Positions 17,201 through 26,372 of a stretch of DNA of 64,000 bases are shown here, piece by piece (positions within the stretch are counted from its first letter, which is position 1; every line of letters begins with the position of its first letter). The translations under genes were made by a program, and so were the position numbers. The DNA is from Flavobacterium psychrophilum (GTDB lineage: Bacteria > Bacteroidota > Bacteroidia > Flavobacteriales > Flavobacteriaceae): positions 1 through 64,000 of the forward strand of contig CAMCFT010000020.1 in NCBI GenBank assembly GCA_945874225.1. Direction: 5' to 3'. The notes under the pieces were generated by a model that did not search any database, had not been told where the DNA came from, and saw nothing but the letters and a program-made list of their open reading frames with translations.

Positions 17201-18733
17201 CCTTTTTTTCCAAAAATACTCACCCACAAAAAAGGCAGCTAAAGCAATAAGAAAAAATTTAAAATAAGACTGAGGCTGACCATCACCGCCAACGGTAGTG
17301 AATAAACGTTCCCAACGAATTTTACCTAATCCTTTGCCATTGGTATCCCAACTCATCCAGATGAATACTGGTTTTCCAACGATATGATCTGCTGGAACAT
17401 AACCCCAATAGCGGCTATCTTCTGAATTATGGCGATTGTCTCCCATCATCCAAAAATAATCTTGTTTAAAGGTATACGTATTTGTTTTATTTCCATTAAT
17501 ATAAATATCACTACCCTTAACTTCCAACTTGTTCTTTTCGTATTCGGTAATTATTCTGCTATAAAAAGGCAAAGTCATAAAATTTATTGCTACCGTTTTT
17601 CCTTCTTGCGGAATGTAAATTGGTCCAAAATTATCACGATTCCATTTATGTATATGTGGAAAAATTCCTTCTTCAACACCTTTTGAAATTATTCTTGTTA
17701 CGGACGTAATTCCGGGAACATTTTTTAATCTTTCAACACTAGTTTCAGGCAAAGCAGCTACGAATAATGTATCTCTTTTTTCACTAGTAAAACCTCCACC
17801 GTCAGTGACATTCATATCTTTGAATAAATATTCAAAATCAATTGGCGTTTTTCCGTCTACAGCTATTTTGTATGAATATTGTGGTTTAGCTCTTTCTGGC
17901 ATAGCCAATATTTTACCATTGATATAGACAATTCCATCTTTTATCGATAAACTTTCACCAGGAATTCCAACACAACGTTTTACATAATTTGATTTTTTAT
18001 CGATTGGTTTATCAGCGTGTCTTCCTGATGGATCTCTAAAAAAGTAAACGGTATCGACAGGCCAATTGAAAACAACAATATCACAATTTTTAATTTTTTG
18101 GAAAGCAGGCAATCTAAAATAAGGCAATTGAGGCCTGTTTAGGTAGGATTTTCTTTTGAGCAATGGAATTGTGTCGTGAACCATTGGCAGTGCCACCGTT
18201 GTCATAGGAACTCTGGCGCCATAATTCATTTTGCTCACGAATAAAAAGTCGCCTACCAATAATGATTTTTCCAATGAAGAAGTTGGAATGGTGTAGGGTT
18301 GAAGGAAATAAGTGTGTACAATTGTAGCAACTACAACTGCGAAAAGCAAAGAACTTATAGTATCAGCAGTTTTATTATCTGGATTCAAACTTCTGTCAGT
18401 TAAGTAATTTAACTGCTGCGTATAATTAATATAATAAATATACAAACCAAAGGTGGCTATTCCTAAAAAGGTGTCTAAAGAAGAACGTTTTCCAAAACTT
18501 CTCAAAGTTTCTACCCAAATAACAGGAAACATAATCAGGTTGATAATCGGAATAAAAAGCAGGAGAGTCCACCAAGTGGGGCGACCTATAATTTTCATCA
18601 AAACTATGGCATTATAAACAGGAATTGCAGCTTCCCAACGTTTTCTGCCAGCAGCTTCATATAATTTCCAAGTTCCTAAAAAGTGAATTACTTGTACAAT
18701 CAAGAAAAATACAAACCATTGATATAGTGTCAT
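17180..18733 (-). CDS. lepB: Signal peptidase I (Bacteroidetes type)
   Basis: Cleaves Sec signal peptides at the inner membrane. The 517-aa protein is longer than E. coli LepB because of an N-terminal multi-helix domain (about 1-105) before the S26 core. Catalytic Ser153 is in IPTSSLEKSLLVGDFLFVSK and Lys252 in NYVKRCVGIPGESLSI; the box E-type motif MMGDNRHNSEDSRYWGYVP is intact. A C-terminal membrane helix (about 490-508) is followed by a short tail ending KSPPTP that is encoded by a dispersed repeat. It is between dapB and wbqC on the same strand. Confidence 0.95.
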   Translation of the reverse strand: MTLYQWFVFFLIVQVIHFLGTWKLYEAAGRKRWEAAIPVYNAIVLMKIIGRPTWWTLLLFIPIINLIMFPVIWVETLRSFGKRSSLDTFLGIATFGLYIYYINYTQQLNYLTDRSLNPDNKTADTISSLLFAVVVATIVHTYFLQPYTIPTSSLEKSLLVGDFLFVSKMNYGARVPMTTVALPMVHDTIPLLKRKSYLNRPQLPYFRLPAFQKIKNCDIVVFNWPVDTVYFFRDPSGRHADKPIDKKSNYVKRCVGIPGESLSIKDGIVYINGKILAMPERAKPQYSYKIAVDGKTPIDFEYLFKDMNVTDGGGFTSEKRDTLFVAALPETSVERLKNVPGITSVTRIISKGVEEGIFPHIHKWNRDNFGPIYIPQEGKTVAINFMTLPFYSRIITEYEKNKLEVKGSDIYINGNKTNTYTFKQDYFWMMGDNRHNSEDSRYWGYVPADHIVGKPVFIWMSWDTNGKGLGKIRWERLFTTVGGDGQPQSYFKFFLIALAAFFVGEYFWKKRKSPPTP

Positions 18734-18812
18734 AATATTTAGATTTTAGATTTTTAATATTAGGTTTTGATGTTAGATTTTTTATGTTTTTTAAAATTCG
18801 TATATCGAATAT

Positions 18813-19517
18813 CTAACTTCGTATATTCAATACATCTTTCATCGTGAAAACACCATGTTTTCCCACAATCCATTCGGCTGCAATAACAGCGCCAAGTGCA
18901 AAACCATCACGATTGTGAGCGGTATGTTTTATTTCAATTGTATCCACTGTTGAATTATAAGTTACGGTGTGCGTCCCGGGAACATTTTCAGTTCTTATAG
19001 CTTCAATATGAATTTCATTTTCTTTTGCCTCTTCTAATGTCCAACTAGTGTAATCACTATTTTCAATAACTCCTTTTGCCAGTGAAATGGCTGTTCCACT
19101 TGGTGCATCTAGTTTTTGAGTATGATGAATTTCTTCCATTTCGACTTTGTAAGAATCGAATTTCGACATCATTTTGGCCAAATATTCATTGAGTTCAAAG
19201 AAAAGATTTACACCTAAGCTGAAGTTAGAACTAGAAATGAAAGCTCCATTTTTTTCTTGGCAAACCCCTACCATTTCGTTATAACGGTCTAGCCAACCCG
19301 TTGTTCCTGAAACCACGGGAACATTGGCATAAAAACAACTAGAAATATTTTCTACAGCAACAGCAGGTATGCTAAAATCGATAGCAACATCAGCATTCGA
19401 AAGTCCTTCATAAGTATTAAATTCGTCTTTTTTCAAAACAATTTCGTGACCTCTTTCCAGCGCAATTCTTTCGATTGTCTGTCCCATTTTTCCGTATCCT
19501 AAAAGTGCAATTTTCAT
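18813..19517 (-). CDS. dapB: 4-hydroxy-tetrahydrodipicolinate reductase
   Basis: NAD(P)H-dependent enzyme of the lysine/diaminopimelate pathway. The N-terminal Rossmann motif is LLGYGKMGQTIE. VSGTTGW and EIHHTQKLDAPSGTA hold the catalytic His-His and the Lys. At 234 aa it is the shorter form (E. coli about 270), as seen in Bacteroidetes. It lies between lepB and the DUF5683 gene in the run that starts at parA; diaminopimelate supply fits with the envelope theme of that run. Confidence 0.96.
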   Translation of the reverse strand: MKIALLGYGKMGQTIERIALERGHEIVLKKDEFNTYEGLSNADVAIDFSIPAVAVENISSCFYANVPVVSGTTGWLDRYNEMVGVCQEKNGAFISSSNFSLGVNLFFELNEYLAKMMSKFDSYKVEMEEIHHTQKLDAPSGTAISLAKGVIENSDYTSWTLEEAKENEIHIEAIRTENVPGTHTVTYNSTVDTIEIKHTAHNRDGFALGAVIAAEWIVGKHGVFTMKDVLNIRS

Positions 19518-19570
19518 TTGTTTTATGCTTGTTTATTAATTTTTCTTCTTAAAATCCTCCCTTTGGGTGC

Positions 19571-20131
19571 TTAAAAATTATAATTAAATGTTAGTCCAAC
19601 ATTTGCCCTATATGTTACATCGTTCATATAAACATCTGGTCTTAAGGATAAATTTTCATTTACGTTAAATTGTATCAATGCCGCATCAACATTAGCGTCA
19701 ATGATATTTAACACATAAAAACCAACTACAAATAAGGCAGATAAATCTCTATTTCGTTGATAAAATTTCTGGGCTGAAATCAATCTGCTTTCGTCCAAAT
19801 AATAAAATTCATCGTCAGTATAACCTTCTAACCTTCGTTTGTAAGCATCTCTATACTGGTGATAACTTTTATTACTATCTAAATAATAGTACATACTTAC
19901 TCCAATCGCTCCGTAAACTAAAGGTATTTTCCAATATTTTTTGTTGTAAGCCTGTCCCAATCCTGGCAAAATAGCCGAATAAAAAGCTGCTTTTGCCGGT
20001 GTCAAAGGGTCAATATCATTCGATTTCAAAGTATCTTTTGTGGTCAGAACGGCATCAGTTTTCTTTTGCGAAAAAACGGCTGTGTTTCCTAAAAAAATAA
20101 GGAGTAGAACGATGAAACGGAATTTATTCAC
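19571..20131 (-). CDS. DUF5683 domain-containing membrane protein
   Basis: A 186-aa protein with a signal peptide or N-terminal helix (RFIVLLLIFLGNTAVFS) and the DUF5683 features AAFYSAILPGLGQAYNKKYW and IPLVYGAIGVSMYYY. Its function is unknown. The start codon is GTG and overlaps the parB stop (TAGTG), so it is probably translationally coupled to parB. The arrangement parA-parB-DUF5683-dapB-lepB looks like a stable operon. Confidence 0.88.
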   Translation of the reverse strand: MNKFRFIVLLLIFLGNTAVFSQKKTDAVLTTKDTLKSNDIDPLTPAKAAFYSAILPGLGQAYNKKYWKIPLVYGAIGVSMYYYLDSNKSYHQYRDAYKRRLEGYTDDEFYYLDESRLISAQKFYQRNRDLSALFVVGFYVLNIIDANVDAALIQFNVNENLSLRPDVYMNDVTYRANVGLTFNYNF

Positions 20132-21030
20132 TAGTCTTTTATTAGTTTAATAATCCTGTTGAAGTCTTCTTCTGAATGAAATGGAATAGTGATTTTCCCT
20201 TTGCCATTTCCGGCAATTTTCACATCGACTTTTGTTCCAAAATAAGTATTGAAAGTGTTTTTCTCGGTATCAGCAATTTCAAATGAGGAAGATTTGGCTT
20301 TAGTTGCAGGTTTCGGTTTTAAACTTTCCTGATAATTTTTCACTAAAGCCTCTGTTTCTCTAACGGAAAGATTCTGGCTTACGATTTTTTGATAAATATC
20401 AGTTTGAATATCTTGGTCTTCAATATTAATAATTGCTCTACCGTGACCCATACTGATAAAACCATCTCTAATTCCGGTCTGAATAATTGGATCTAACTTT
20501 AAAAGTCTCAAATAATTGGCAATTGTTGAACGTTTTTTTCCAACACGTTCGCTCATTTGCTCTTGTGTTAATTGAATTTCGTCAATCAGTCTTTGGTAAG
20601 AAAGCGCAATTTCTATTGGATCTAAATCGTGGCGTTGAATATTTTCAACCAAAGCCATAATCAAGGATTCATTATCATTTGCAATTCGAATGTAAGCTGG
20701 AACGGTAGTTAATCCTACCAATGCTGAAGCACGTAAACGTCTTTCTCCTGATATTAATTGGTATTTATTGAAGTCTAATTTTCGAACAGTAATGGGCTGA
20801 ATAAGGCCTAATTCTTTGATGGAAGAAGCTAATTCTCTTAACGAGTCTTCGTTGAAATTACTTCGGGGCTGAAAAGGATTAATTGCTATAGCATCAATTT
20901 CAAGCTCAATAATATTCCCGACAACTTTATCGGCATTTTTATCGCTTACAGATTTTATATCGTTTTCTGGATCTTTTAGCAATGCTGATAATCCTCTTCC
21001 TAACACTTGTTTTTTTATTGCTTTTGCCAT
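20131..21030 (-). CDS. parB: Chromosome partitioning protein ParB
   Basis: A 299-aa centromere-binding CTPase. The N-terminal ParB/Srx domain includes NPFQPRSNFNEDSLRELASS and the CTP-binding ISGERRLRAS. The helix-turn-helix region is QEQMSERVGKKRSTIANYL, and the C-terminus (about 245-299) is the dimerisation domain. It is 4 nt after parA. No convincing parS palindrome was found nearby. Confidence 0.96.
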   Translation of the reverse strand: MAKAIKKQVLGRGLSALLKDPENDIKSVSDKNADKVVGNIIELEIDAIAINPFQPRSNFNEDSLRELASSIKELGLIQPITVRKLDFNKYQLISGERRLRASALVGLTTVPAYIRIANDNESLIMALVENIQRHDLDPIEIALSYQRLIDEIQLTQEQMSERVGKKRSTIANYLRLLKLDPIIQTGIRDGFISMGHGRAIINIEDQDIQTDIYQKIVSQNLSVRETEALVKNYQESLKPKPATKAKSSSFEIADTEKNTFNTYFGTKVDVKIAGNGKGKITIPFHSEEDFNRIIKLIKD

Positions 21031-21034
21031 AAAA

Positions 21035-21802
21035 TTATTTGCTGTTTTTCTTTATAATTTCGTGAGCTAATTGTAGATAATTATTTGCTCCTTTGCTTGT
21101 GGCATCATAGTTTATAATACTTTCTCCAAAACTTGGAGCTTCACTCAATTTGACATTTCTTTGAATAATAGTTTCAAAAACCATCTCATTAAAATGTTTT
21201 TGAACTTCTTCTACCACTTGATTTGATAAACGCAATCTGGAGTCAAACATAGTCAAAAGTAATCCTTCAATATCTAAATCTGGGTTGTGAATTTTTTGAA
21301 TGCTTTTTATTGTATTCAATAATTTTCCCAAACCTTCGAGTGCAAAATATTCGCATTGAATAGGAATAATTACAGAATCTGCCGCAGTCAAAGCGTTCAG
21401 TGTAAGTAAACCCAATGAAGGTGCACAATCTATAATTATATAATCGTATTCATCTTTGATACTTTCCAATGCTTTTTTGAGCATATATTCTCTATCTGGT
21501 TTATCAACCAATTCGATTTCGATGGCAACAAGATCAATATGAGATGGAATCATATCCACGTTTGGTGCGGAACATTTAACAATAGCCTCTTTTGGTGTAT
21601 TGCTATGTTCTATAATTTGATACGTTCCAATTTCTACAGTATTTACATCAATACCTAATCCTGAACTTGCATTTGCTTGTGGATCAGCATCTATCAATAA
21701 CACTTTTTTTTCTAATACACCTAGTGATGCGGCCAGATTTACTGATGTTGTAGTCTTTCCAACACCGCCTTTTTGATTAGCAATCGCAATGATTTTGCCC
21801 AT
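21035..21802 (-). CDS. parA: Chromosome partitioning ATPase ParA (Soj-like)
   Basis: A 255-aa deviant Walker-type ATPase. The N-terminal P-loop is IANQKGGVGKTTTSVNLAAS with the signature lysine, Walker A' is LLIDADPQANAS, and YDYIIIDCAPSLGLLTLNAL completes the site. It lacks an N-terminal DNA-binding domain, as expected of the chromosomal type. It is the first gene of the parAB-dapB-lepB run and is divergent from the polysaccharide genes across 247 nt. Confidence 0.97.
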   Translation of the reverse strand: MGKIIAIANQKGGVGKTTTSVNLAASLGVLEKKVLLIDADPQANASSGLGIDVNTVEIGTYQIIEHSNTPKEAIVKCSAPNVDMIPSHIDLVAIEIELVDKPDREYMLKKALESIKDEYDYIIIDCAPSLGLLTLNALTAADSVIIPIQCEYFALEGLGKLLNTIKSIQKIHNPDLDIEGLLLTMFDSRLRLSNQVVEEVQKHFNEMVFETIIQRNVKLSEAPSFGESIINYDATSKGANNYLQLAHEIIKKNSK

Positions 21803-22049
21803 TTATTTTTCTGAATTTTGAACGGTAAAAATACAATTAATTATGGTTTTTGAAAATCTATTTTGTTAACATTTGTTAAGGTTTGATTAGTAGATGGTTT
21901 TTGGTAAATTGTTTTTAGTAATTCAATATTTTTTAGGAGGACTTTCTTAATATTGTAAACTATAAAATTTAAATCCTTGTGTTGATATTGATTAGATTTA
22001 GCAATACATTTACCACTATAAATTTTAATTCGTAATCGAATAATCTAAA

Positions 22050-23168
22050 ATGACTTTTGCTATAATTACTTATGTGCCTCATGTCTTTGAGCAAAATCAA
22101 TATTTTGCTTACTCACCTTATGTTCGAGAAATGAATATTTGGTCAAAACAGGTAGATAAGCTGATTATAGTTGCTCCTAAATCCAAATATGGAAAAACAC
22201 CAATTGACATAAACTATGAGCATAATAATATAGAATTCATAACTATTGAAAGCTTTGATGTTTTAAGTTTAAAGGCAATTTTAAAGGCAATTTTAAAAAC
22301 ACCAAAAATTAGTTGGCAGATTTTTTCCGCTATGCAAAAAGCCGATCATATTCATTTGCGCTGTCCAGGAAATATTGGTTTGTTGGGTAGTTTCGTTCAG
22401 ATTTTATTTCCAAGCAAAACTAAAACAGCCAAATATGCAGGAAATTGGGATCCAAAATCAAAGCAACCGTGGACATATCGTTTGCAAAAGTGGATTCTGA
22501 GCAATACCTTTTTGACTCGAAATATGCAGGTTTTAGTATATGGCGAATGGGAAGGAAGTTCTAAAAACATCAAGCCTTTTTTTACTGCAACTTATAATGA
22601 AACTGATAAATTGCCGATTATTACTAAAGATTTGCAAGGCCAGATTCGGTTTATTTTTGTGGGAGCTTTAGTATCAGGGAAAAATCCGTTGTACGCGATT
22701 CAATTTATAGAAACTTTATATAAAAAGGGATTTGATGTTGCATTAGCTTTGTATGGAGAAGGAGCGGAGAGGAAAAAACTGGAAGAATATATTAGCCAGA
22801 ATAATTTAGGCAACATCATTTCATTAGAAGGAAATCAGACTCAGGAAACTGTAAAAAAAGCATACGAAGCCAGTCATTTTGTGTTATTGCCATCGGATAG
22901 TGAAGGCTGGCCAAAAGCAATTGCTGAAGGTATGTTTTGGGGTTGTGTTCCAGTGTCAACAAAAGTTTCTTGCGTTCCGTTTATGCTCGATTATGGCAAT
23001 AGAGGAATTTTGTTAGACATGGACTTGGAAAAAGATATCTTTCAAATGGAAGTCCTTTTGAAAAATGGAACTGATTATGAGAGCATGAGTCAAAATGCCA
23101 GTAAATGGTCGAGAAACTATACTTTGGATGTTTTTGAAGGGGAGATTGAAAAATTATTGCAATTATGA
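22050..23168 (+). CDS. Family 4-type glycosyltransferase
   Basis: A 372-aa GT-B enzyme. The C-terminal half is the recognisable part: IRFIFVGALVSGKNPLYAIQ, FDVALALYGEGAERKKLEEY, IISLEGNQTQ and LLPSDSEGWPKAIAEGMFWG, with the EX7E-type motif. It is the first gene of a short plus-strand polysaccharide locus and overlaps the next glycosyltransferase gene by 4 nt (ATGA). Substrates cannot be told from sequence. Confidence 0.87.
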   Translation: MTFAIITYVPHVFEQNQYFAYSPYVREMNIWSKQVDKLIIVAPKSKYGKTPIDINYEHNNIEFITIESFDVLSLKAILKAILKTPKISWQIFSAMQKADHIHLRCPGNIGLLGSFVQILFPSKTKTAKYAGNWDPKSKQPWTYRLQKWILSNTFLTRNMQVLVYGEWEGSSKNIKPFFTATYNETDKLPIITKDLQGQIRFIFVGALVSGKNPLYAIQFIETLYKKGFDVALALYGEGAERKKLEEYISQNNLGNIISLEGNQTQETVKKAYEASHFVLLPSDSEGWPKAIAEGMFWGCVPVSTKVSCVPFMLDYGNRGILLDMDLEKDIFQMEVLLKNGTDYESMSQNASKWSRNYTLDVFEGEIEKLLQL

Positions 23169-24244
23169 GAGTTCTTCAAATCATAGATTCTCTTGAAGCT
23201 GGTGGTGCTGAACGAATGGCGGTAAACTATGCTAATGCACTTGCAAAAGAAATTGAGTTTTCGGGATTAGTGGTGACTCGAAAAGAAGGGCCACTTTTGA
23301 ATCAGGTCAACAAAGAGATTTCTTATCTTTTTTTGAATAAGAAAAGTATTTTTGATTTAAAATCACTTTATAAACTGAGAAAATTTGTAATTGAGAAGAA
23401 GGTAGAAGTGGTTCACACACACAGTACTTCTTTTTTTACTGCTTTTCTGTTGAAATTAATTTATCCATCCATAAAATTAATTTGGCACGACCATTATGGT
23501 GACAGTGTGTTTTTATCCAAAAGACCTTTGTTGAGTTTAAGAATGATTCTTCCATTTTTTAATGGAATTATTGCAGTAAACCAACAACTTAAAATTTGGG
23601 CTGAGCAAAAAATACATTTTAAGAATGTGATTTATTTGCCAAATTTTCCAACTGAAGAAAATGCTATTTCGGAACAAACTATTTTGCAAGGAATTCAAGG
23701 GAAACGAATAGTGTCTTTGGCTAATTTAAGAGTTCAAAAAAATCATTTTTTATTACTGGAAGTGGCTAAAAAAGTTCGAAAATCTCATCCTGAGTGGACT
23801 TTTCATTTAATTGGAAAAGATTTTGAGGATGATTATTCTAAAAAAATTAAGGCTTTAATTTTGGATTATAATTTAGAAAATAACGTTTTCATTTACGGTT
23901 CCAGACAGGATATAAAAAATATTCTAGAGCAGTCAACTTTAGGTATTCTGACTTCGCAATCAGAAGGTTTACCAGTTGCATTACTTGAATATGGATTGCA
24001 AAAAAAAGCTGTTGTTGTAACTAATGTAGGCGAAATTCCTTTGTTAATTCAAGACGGAATTAATGGTTTTATTGTGGAAGCGGGTGAGGAGCAATTGTTT
24101 TATGATTCAGTTGTGAAATTGATGGAAAATGATACTGTACTGGCGAATTTTGGAAAGGCACTTCAGCAGACTATTATTAATAATTACTCAGAGACAACAG
24201 TAGTACAACAGTATTTAGATTGGATAGAAAATAGCACGAAATGA
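23165..24244 (+). CDS. Family 4 glycosyltransferase
   Basis: A 359-aa GT-B enzyme. The N-terminus MRVLQIIDSLEAGGAERMAV is the classic GT4 acceptor-side start (GGAERM). The donor half includes RIVSLANLRVQKNHFLLLEV, WTFHLIGKDFEDDY and LTSQSEGLPVALLEYGLQKK. It overlaps the preceding glycosyltransferase and, at its stop, a 33-codon membrane peptide gene (ATGA), so three genes appear to be translationally coupled. Confidence 0.9.
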   Translation: MRVLQIIDSLEAGGAERMAVNYANALAKEIEFSGLVVTRKEGPLLNQVNKEISYLFLNKKSIFDLKSLYKLRKFVIEKKVEVVHTHSTSFFTAFLLKLIYPSIKLIWHDHYGDSVFLSKRPLLSLRMILPFFNGIIAVNQQLKIWAEQKIHFKNVIYLPNFPTEENAISEQTILQGIQGKRIVSLANLRVQKNHFLLLEVAKKVRKSHPEWTFHLIGKDFEDDYSKKIKALILDYNLENNVFIYGSRQDIKNILEQSTLGILTSQSEGLPVALLEYGLQKKAVVVTNVGEIPLLIQDGINGFIVEAGEEQLFYDSVVKLMENDTVLANFGKALQQTIINNYSETTVVQQYLDWIENSTK

Positions 24245-24342
24245 AAAAGCAGGAACTTTTATATCTCAATTTAATTCTATTCCTTGTTGGGATTGGATTT
24301 TTAGTGTATCTATTTTCATATGTTTCAAAAAAACATGGTTAG
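24241..24342 (+). CDS. 33-aa single-pass membrane peptide (candidate small gene)
   Basis: A short ORF starts in the ATGA overlap with the GT4 stop. The product MKKQELLYLNLILFLVGIGF... has a short charged N-terminus, one hydrophobic helix (about 6-28) and a basic C-terminus (SKKHG). The coupling and the typical membrane topology favour translation. It might instead be the surviving 5' end of a larger polysaccharide polymerase or flippase gene, since the 635 nt after it are degenerate and AT-rich. Confidence 0.45.
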   Translation: MKKQELLYLNLILFLVGIGFLVYLFSYVSKKHG

Positions 24343-24500
24343 TCTATCTTTATATTTGGAATTATATTATACTCCAATCTTTGCTTATTTTTCAAGAAAA
24401 TAACGAATAAAAGAATGGTAACTATTTAATTTTAGCATTAGATTGTGTTTTTTAAATACATAAATTAATACTTAAATATTTCAAAAAGAAGTATATTTAT

Positions 24501-24818
24501 AATCAAATAATTTAATTACACCCAACGGGTTAATTCTATTTTAAAACGCTAAAAATCCCCCACTTATCCACCATAGTTTTTACTTATTACTTTTGATTGT
24601 TATTGTGAATTAATTGTCGGAGTTTTGGTTTATTCACAATTAAAATTCGTTTTGCAAAAAAGGATGATTTGAAAAAGTAATGGTAACCGTTATAAAGACG
24701 AATACTTGTCATACGAAAGAAATTAAAATTATTAAAAATTTTAACCCGTTGGGTGTAATTGTTTTTAAGTAAAATAAACAATATTAATAATCAAATAATT
24801 TGATTACACGCAACGGGT
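24501..24818. repeat. Three copies of a cccaacgggt repeat
   Basis: Copies are at 24501-24530 (plus), 24741-24760 (minus) and 24789-24818 (plus). The two plus copies share 28 of 30 positions (starting aatcaaataattt). The first and the inverted copy share a perfect 20-mer, aattacacccaacgggttaa. Each core is a small hairpin, ACCC-AAC-GGGT, with AT-rich flanks that extend the pairing. Confidence 0.85.
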
Positions 24819-24937
24819 CATGTTTATAATATTATATAGAAAATTGTTAAATTAACAAGAAAAATTCTTATTATAATTGGTTTAATCGATTAAAAACGTT
24901 GTTTAACGATTTTTTTATTAATTTCGTCGGATTTTTG

Positions 24938-24945
24938 TAGATTTG
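24938..24945 (+). promoter_or_regulatory. Predicted -7 promoter element of the sugar transferase gene
   Basis: TAGATTTG is an exact TAnnTTTG match, 32 nt before the ATG at 24978. It suggests separate transcription from the two upstream glycosyltransferases. Confidence 0.55.
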
Positions 24946-24977
24946 CTTTTTAAATAATAAAATTAATAATAGTTATA

Positions 24978-26372
24978 ATGAATAAGAATAAAAAAATTCA
25001 TTTTGAAGTCTCTGAGCGAAAAATATTGCTAAGGATTTTTGATGTTGTTTTTGTATTGATAGCATTATATTTTACAGGGAACATTCTGGATTTAGTATAT
25101 CTTGAATCCTCAGTAAGCAATTTTTATTACGTAATAGCTCTTGCGCTGTATATAAATATTATTGGTACTATATTCGAAATGTATAACTTACAGGTTACCA
25201 GTAATCAATATCGTGTATTGAGAAGTTCAATTCTTACTGCATCAACCACTGTTTTATTTTATTTATTGACACCAATTTTCTCAGCAGAGTTACCCAATAA
25301 TAGGTTTCAAATTTTAATTTTTTATTTTACATTGCTTTTGGCCTTGGTTCTATGGAGAACTTTTTATGTCAAGTTTTTGGCATCCAATAGATTTGTGCAA
25401 AACGTGATTTTGGTTTGTGAACGTAATCAGGTAGAAGAATTAATTCTGGGACTTGAAAACTCTGATCCCCATTATAGAATTGTGGCTTATGTAAACTCCG
25501 ATAAGACAAATAATTATCTTTTCGAATATCACTTTGTGCAACTTATAGGCGTTAATGATTTAGTTTCCTTTGTCAATGAAAATAACCTATTCGAAATTGT
25601 TGTTGCTTCACATAATACTGAAGATATTACTGTGGAATTATATCAAGAATTACTTCATTTGTTAGAATCCGGAACAACCATTCGCGAATACACTCAAGTT
25701 TATGAAGACAAAACACAACGTATTCCGGTACAATATATTACCAGAGATTTTTACAAGTTTTTCCCATTTAATAGGAGCAATAACAACCAACTTTATTTGT
25801 TTAATATTAAAATAATGGAAGCACTAATTTGCATATTCGGATTGTCATTCGGAATGTTGTTAATTCCTGTTATTTTATTAGGAAATGCAATAGGTAATCG
25901 TGGGAAATTATTTTATACTCAGGAGCGGGTGGGTATAAATGGGGAAATATTTCAGATACTCAAGTTTAGGACTATGATTAAAAATGCTGAAAAAGATGGA
26001 GCTGTGTTTTCGGGGGCAAATGATAGTCGTGTTACTCCTTTTGGAAAACTCTTGCGGAAAACCAGAATTGATGAAATTCCTCAATTTATTAATATTTTAA
26101 AAGGGGAAATGGCAGTAATTGGTCCGCGACCTGAACGCCCTGTCTTTGTTAAGATAATCGCCGAAATAATGCCTTTTTATGAAACCCGCCACGTTATAAA
26201 ACCGGGACTTACTGGTTGGGCACAAGTGAATTATTCGTATGGAGAATCTATGGACGACAGTTTGATAAAATTGCAATATGATTTGTATTATATAAAACAC
26301 CGAAGCATTTTTCTGGATTTGAATATTGCAATTAAAACAATAAGTACAGTTTTATTTTATAGAGGACAATAA
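24978..26372 (+). CDS. Undecaprenyl-phosphate sugar-phosphate transferase
   Basis: A 464-aa polyprenyl-phosphate hexose-1-phosphate transferase of the WcaJ/WbaP type. Four N-terminal membrane helices (about 14-130) and a CoA-binding-like domain precede the catalytic bacterial sugar transferase domain (about 275-464): LFYTQERVGINGEIFQILKF, RTMIKNAEK, LRKTRIDEIPQFINILKGEM, GPRPERPVF and GLTGWAQVNY. It would load the first sugar of an exported polysaccharide onto the lipid carrier at the inner membrane. The stop codon abuts the stop of the convergent DUF4105 gene with no gap. Confidence 0.93.
   Translation: MNKNKKIHFEVSERKILLRIFDVVFVLIALYFTGNILDLVYLESSVSNFYYVIALALYINIIGTIFEMYNLQVTSNQYRVLRSSILTASTTVLFYLLTPIFSAELPNNRFQILIFYFTLLLALVLWRTFYVKFLASNRFVQNVILVCERNQVEELILGLENSDPHYRIVAYVNSDKTNNYLFEYHFVQLIGVNDLVSFVNENNLFEIVVASHNTEDITVELYQELLHLLESGTTIREYTQVYEDKTQRIPVQYITRDFYKFFPFNRSNNNQLYLFNIKIMEALICIFGLSFGMLLIPVILLGNAIGNRGKLFYTQERVGINGEIFQILKFRTMIKNAEKDGAVFSGANDSRVTPFGKLLRKTRIDEIPQFINILKGEMAVIGPRPERPVFVKIIAEIMPFYETRHVIKPGLTGWAQVNYSYGESMDDSLIKLQYDLYYIKHRSIFLDLNIAIKTISTVLFYRGQ

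Larger units (their letters stand above)
24343..24977. other. AT-rich gap in the polysaccharide locus
   Basis: No convincing gene. It contains three copies of a cccaacgggt repeat and the promoter of the sugar transferase gene. A 64-codon minus-strand ORF (24587-24781) is anchored in one repeat copy (its NYTQRV is encoded by it) and has no recognisable domain. It could be part of the repeat unit or a gene remnant. Confidence 0.6.

Noticed and set aside
19551..19572. A further copy of a GC-rich repeat at cctccctttgggtgctt
   Set aside because: Only a short partial match; too little to separate from chance.
21035..22049. A parS centromere near parAB
   Set aside because: I looked for TGTTnCACGTGnAACA-like palindromes around parAB and saw none. 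The only CACGTG context resembling one, at about 11832 in mutL, has several mismatches and is coding.
24587..24781. 64-codon minus-strand ORF as a gene
   Set aside because: No recognised domain, AT-driven composition, and its N-terminal part is encoded by one copy of the repeat. Kept only as part of the intergenic description.
24501..24818. Integron attC-like sites (ACCCAAC / GTTGGGT)
   Set aside because: The 7-mers fit the loose core-site pattern, but there is no integrase, the spacing and internal structure of attC are missing, and each core is its own short hairpin.
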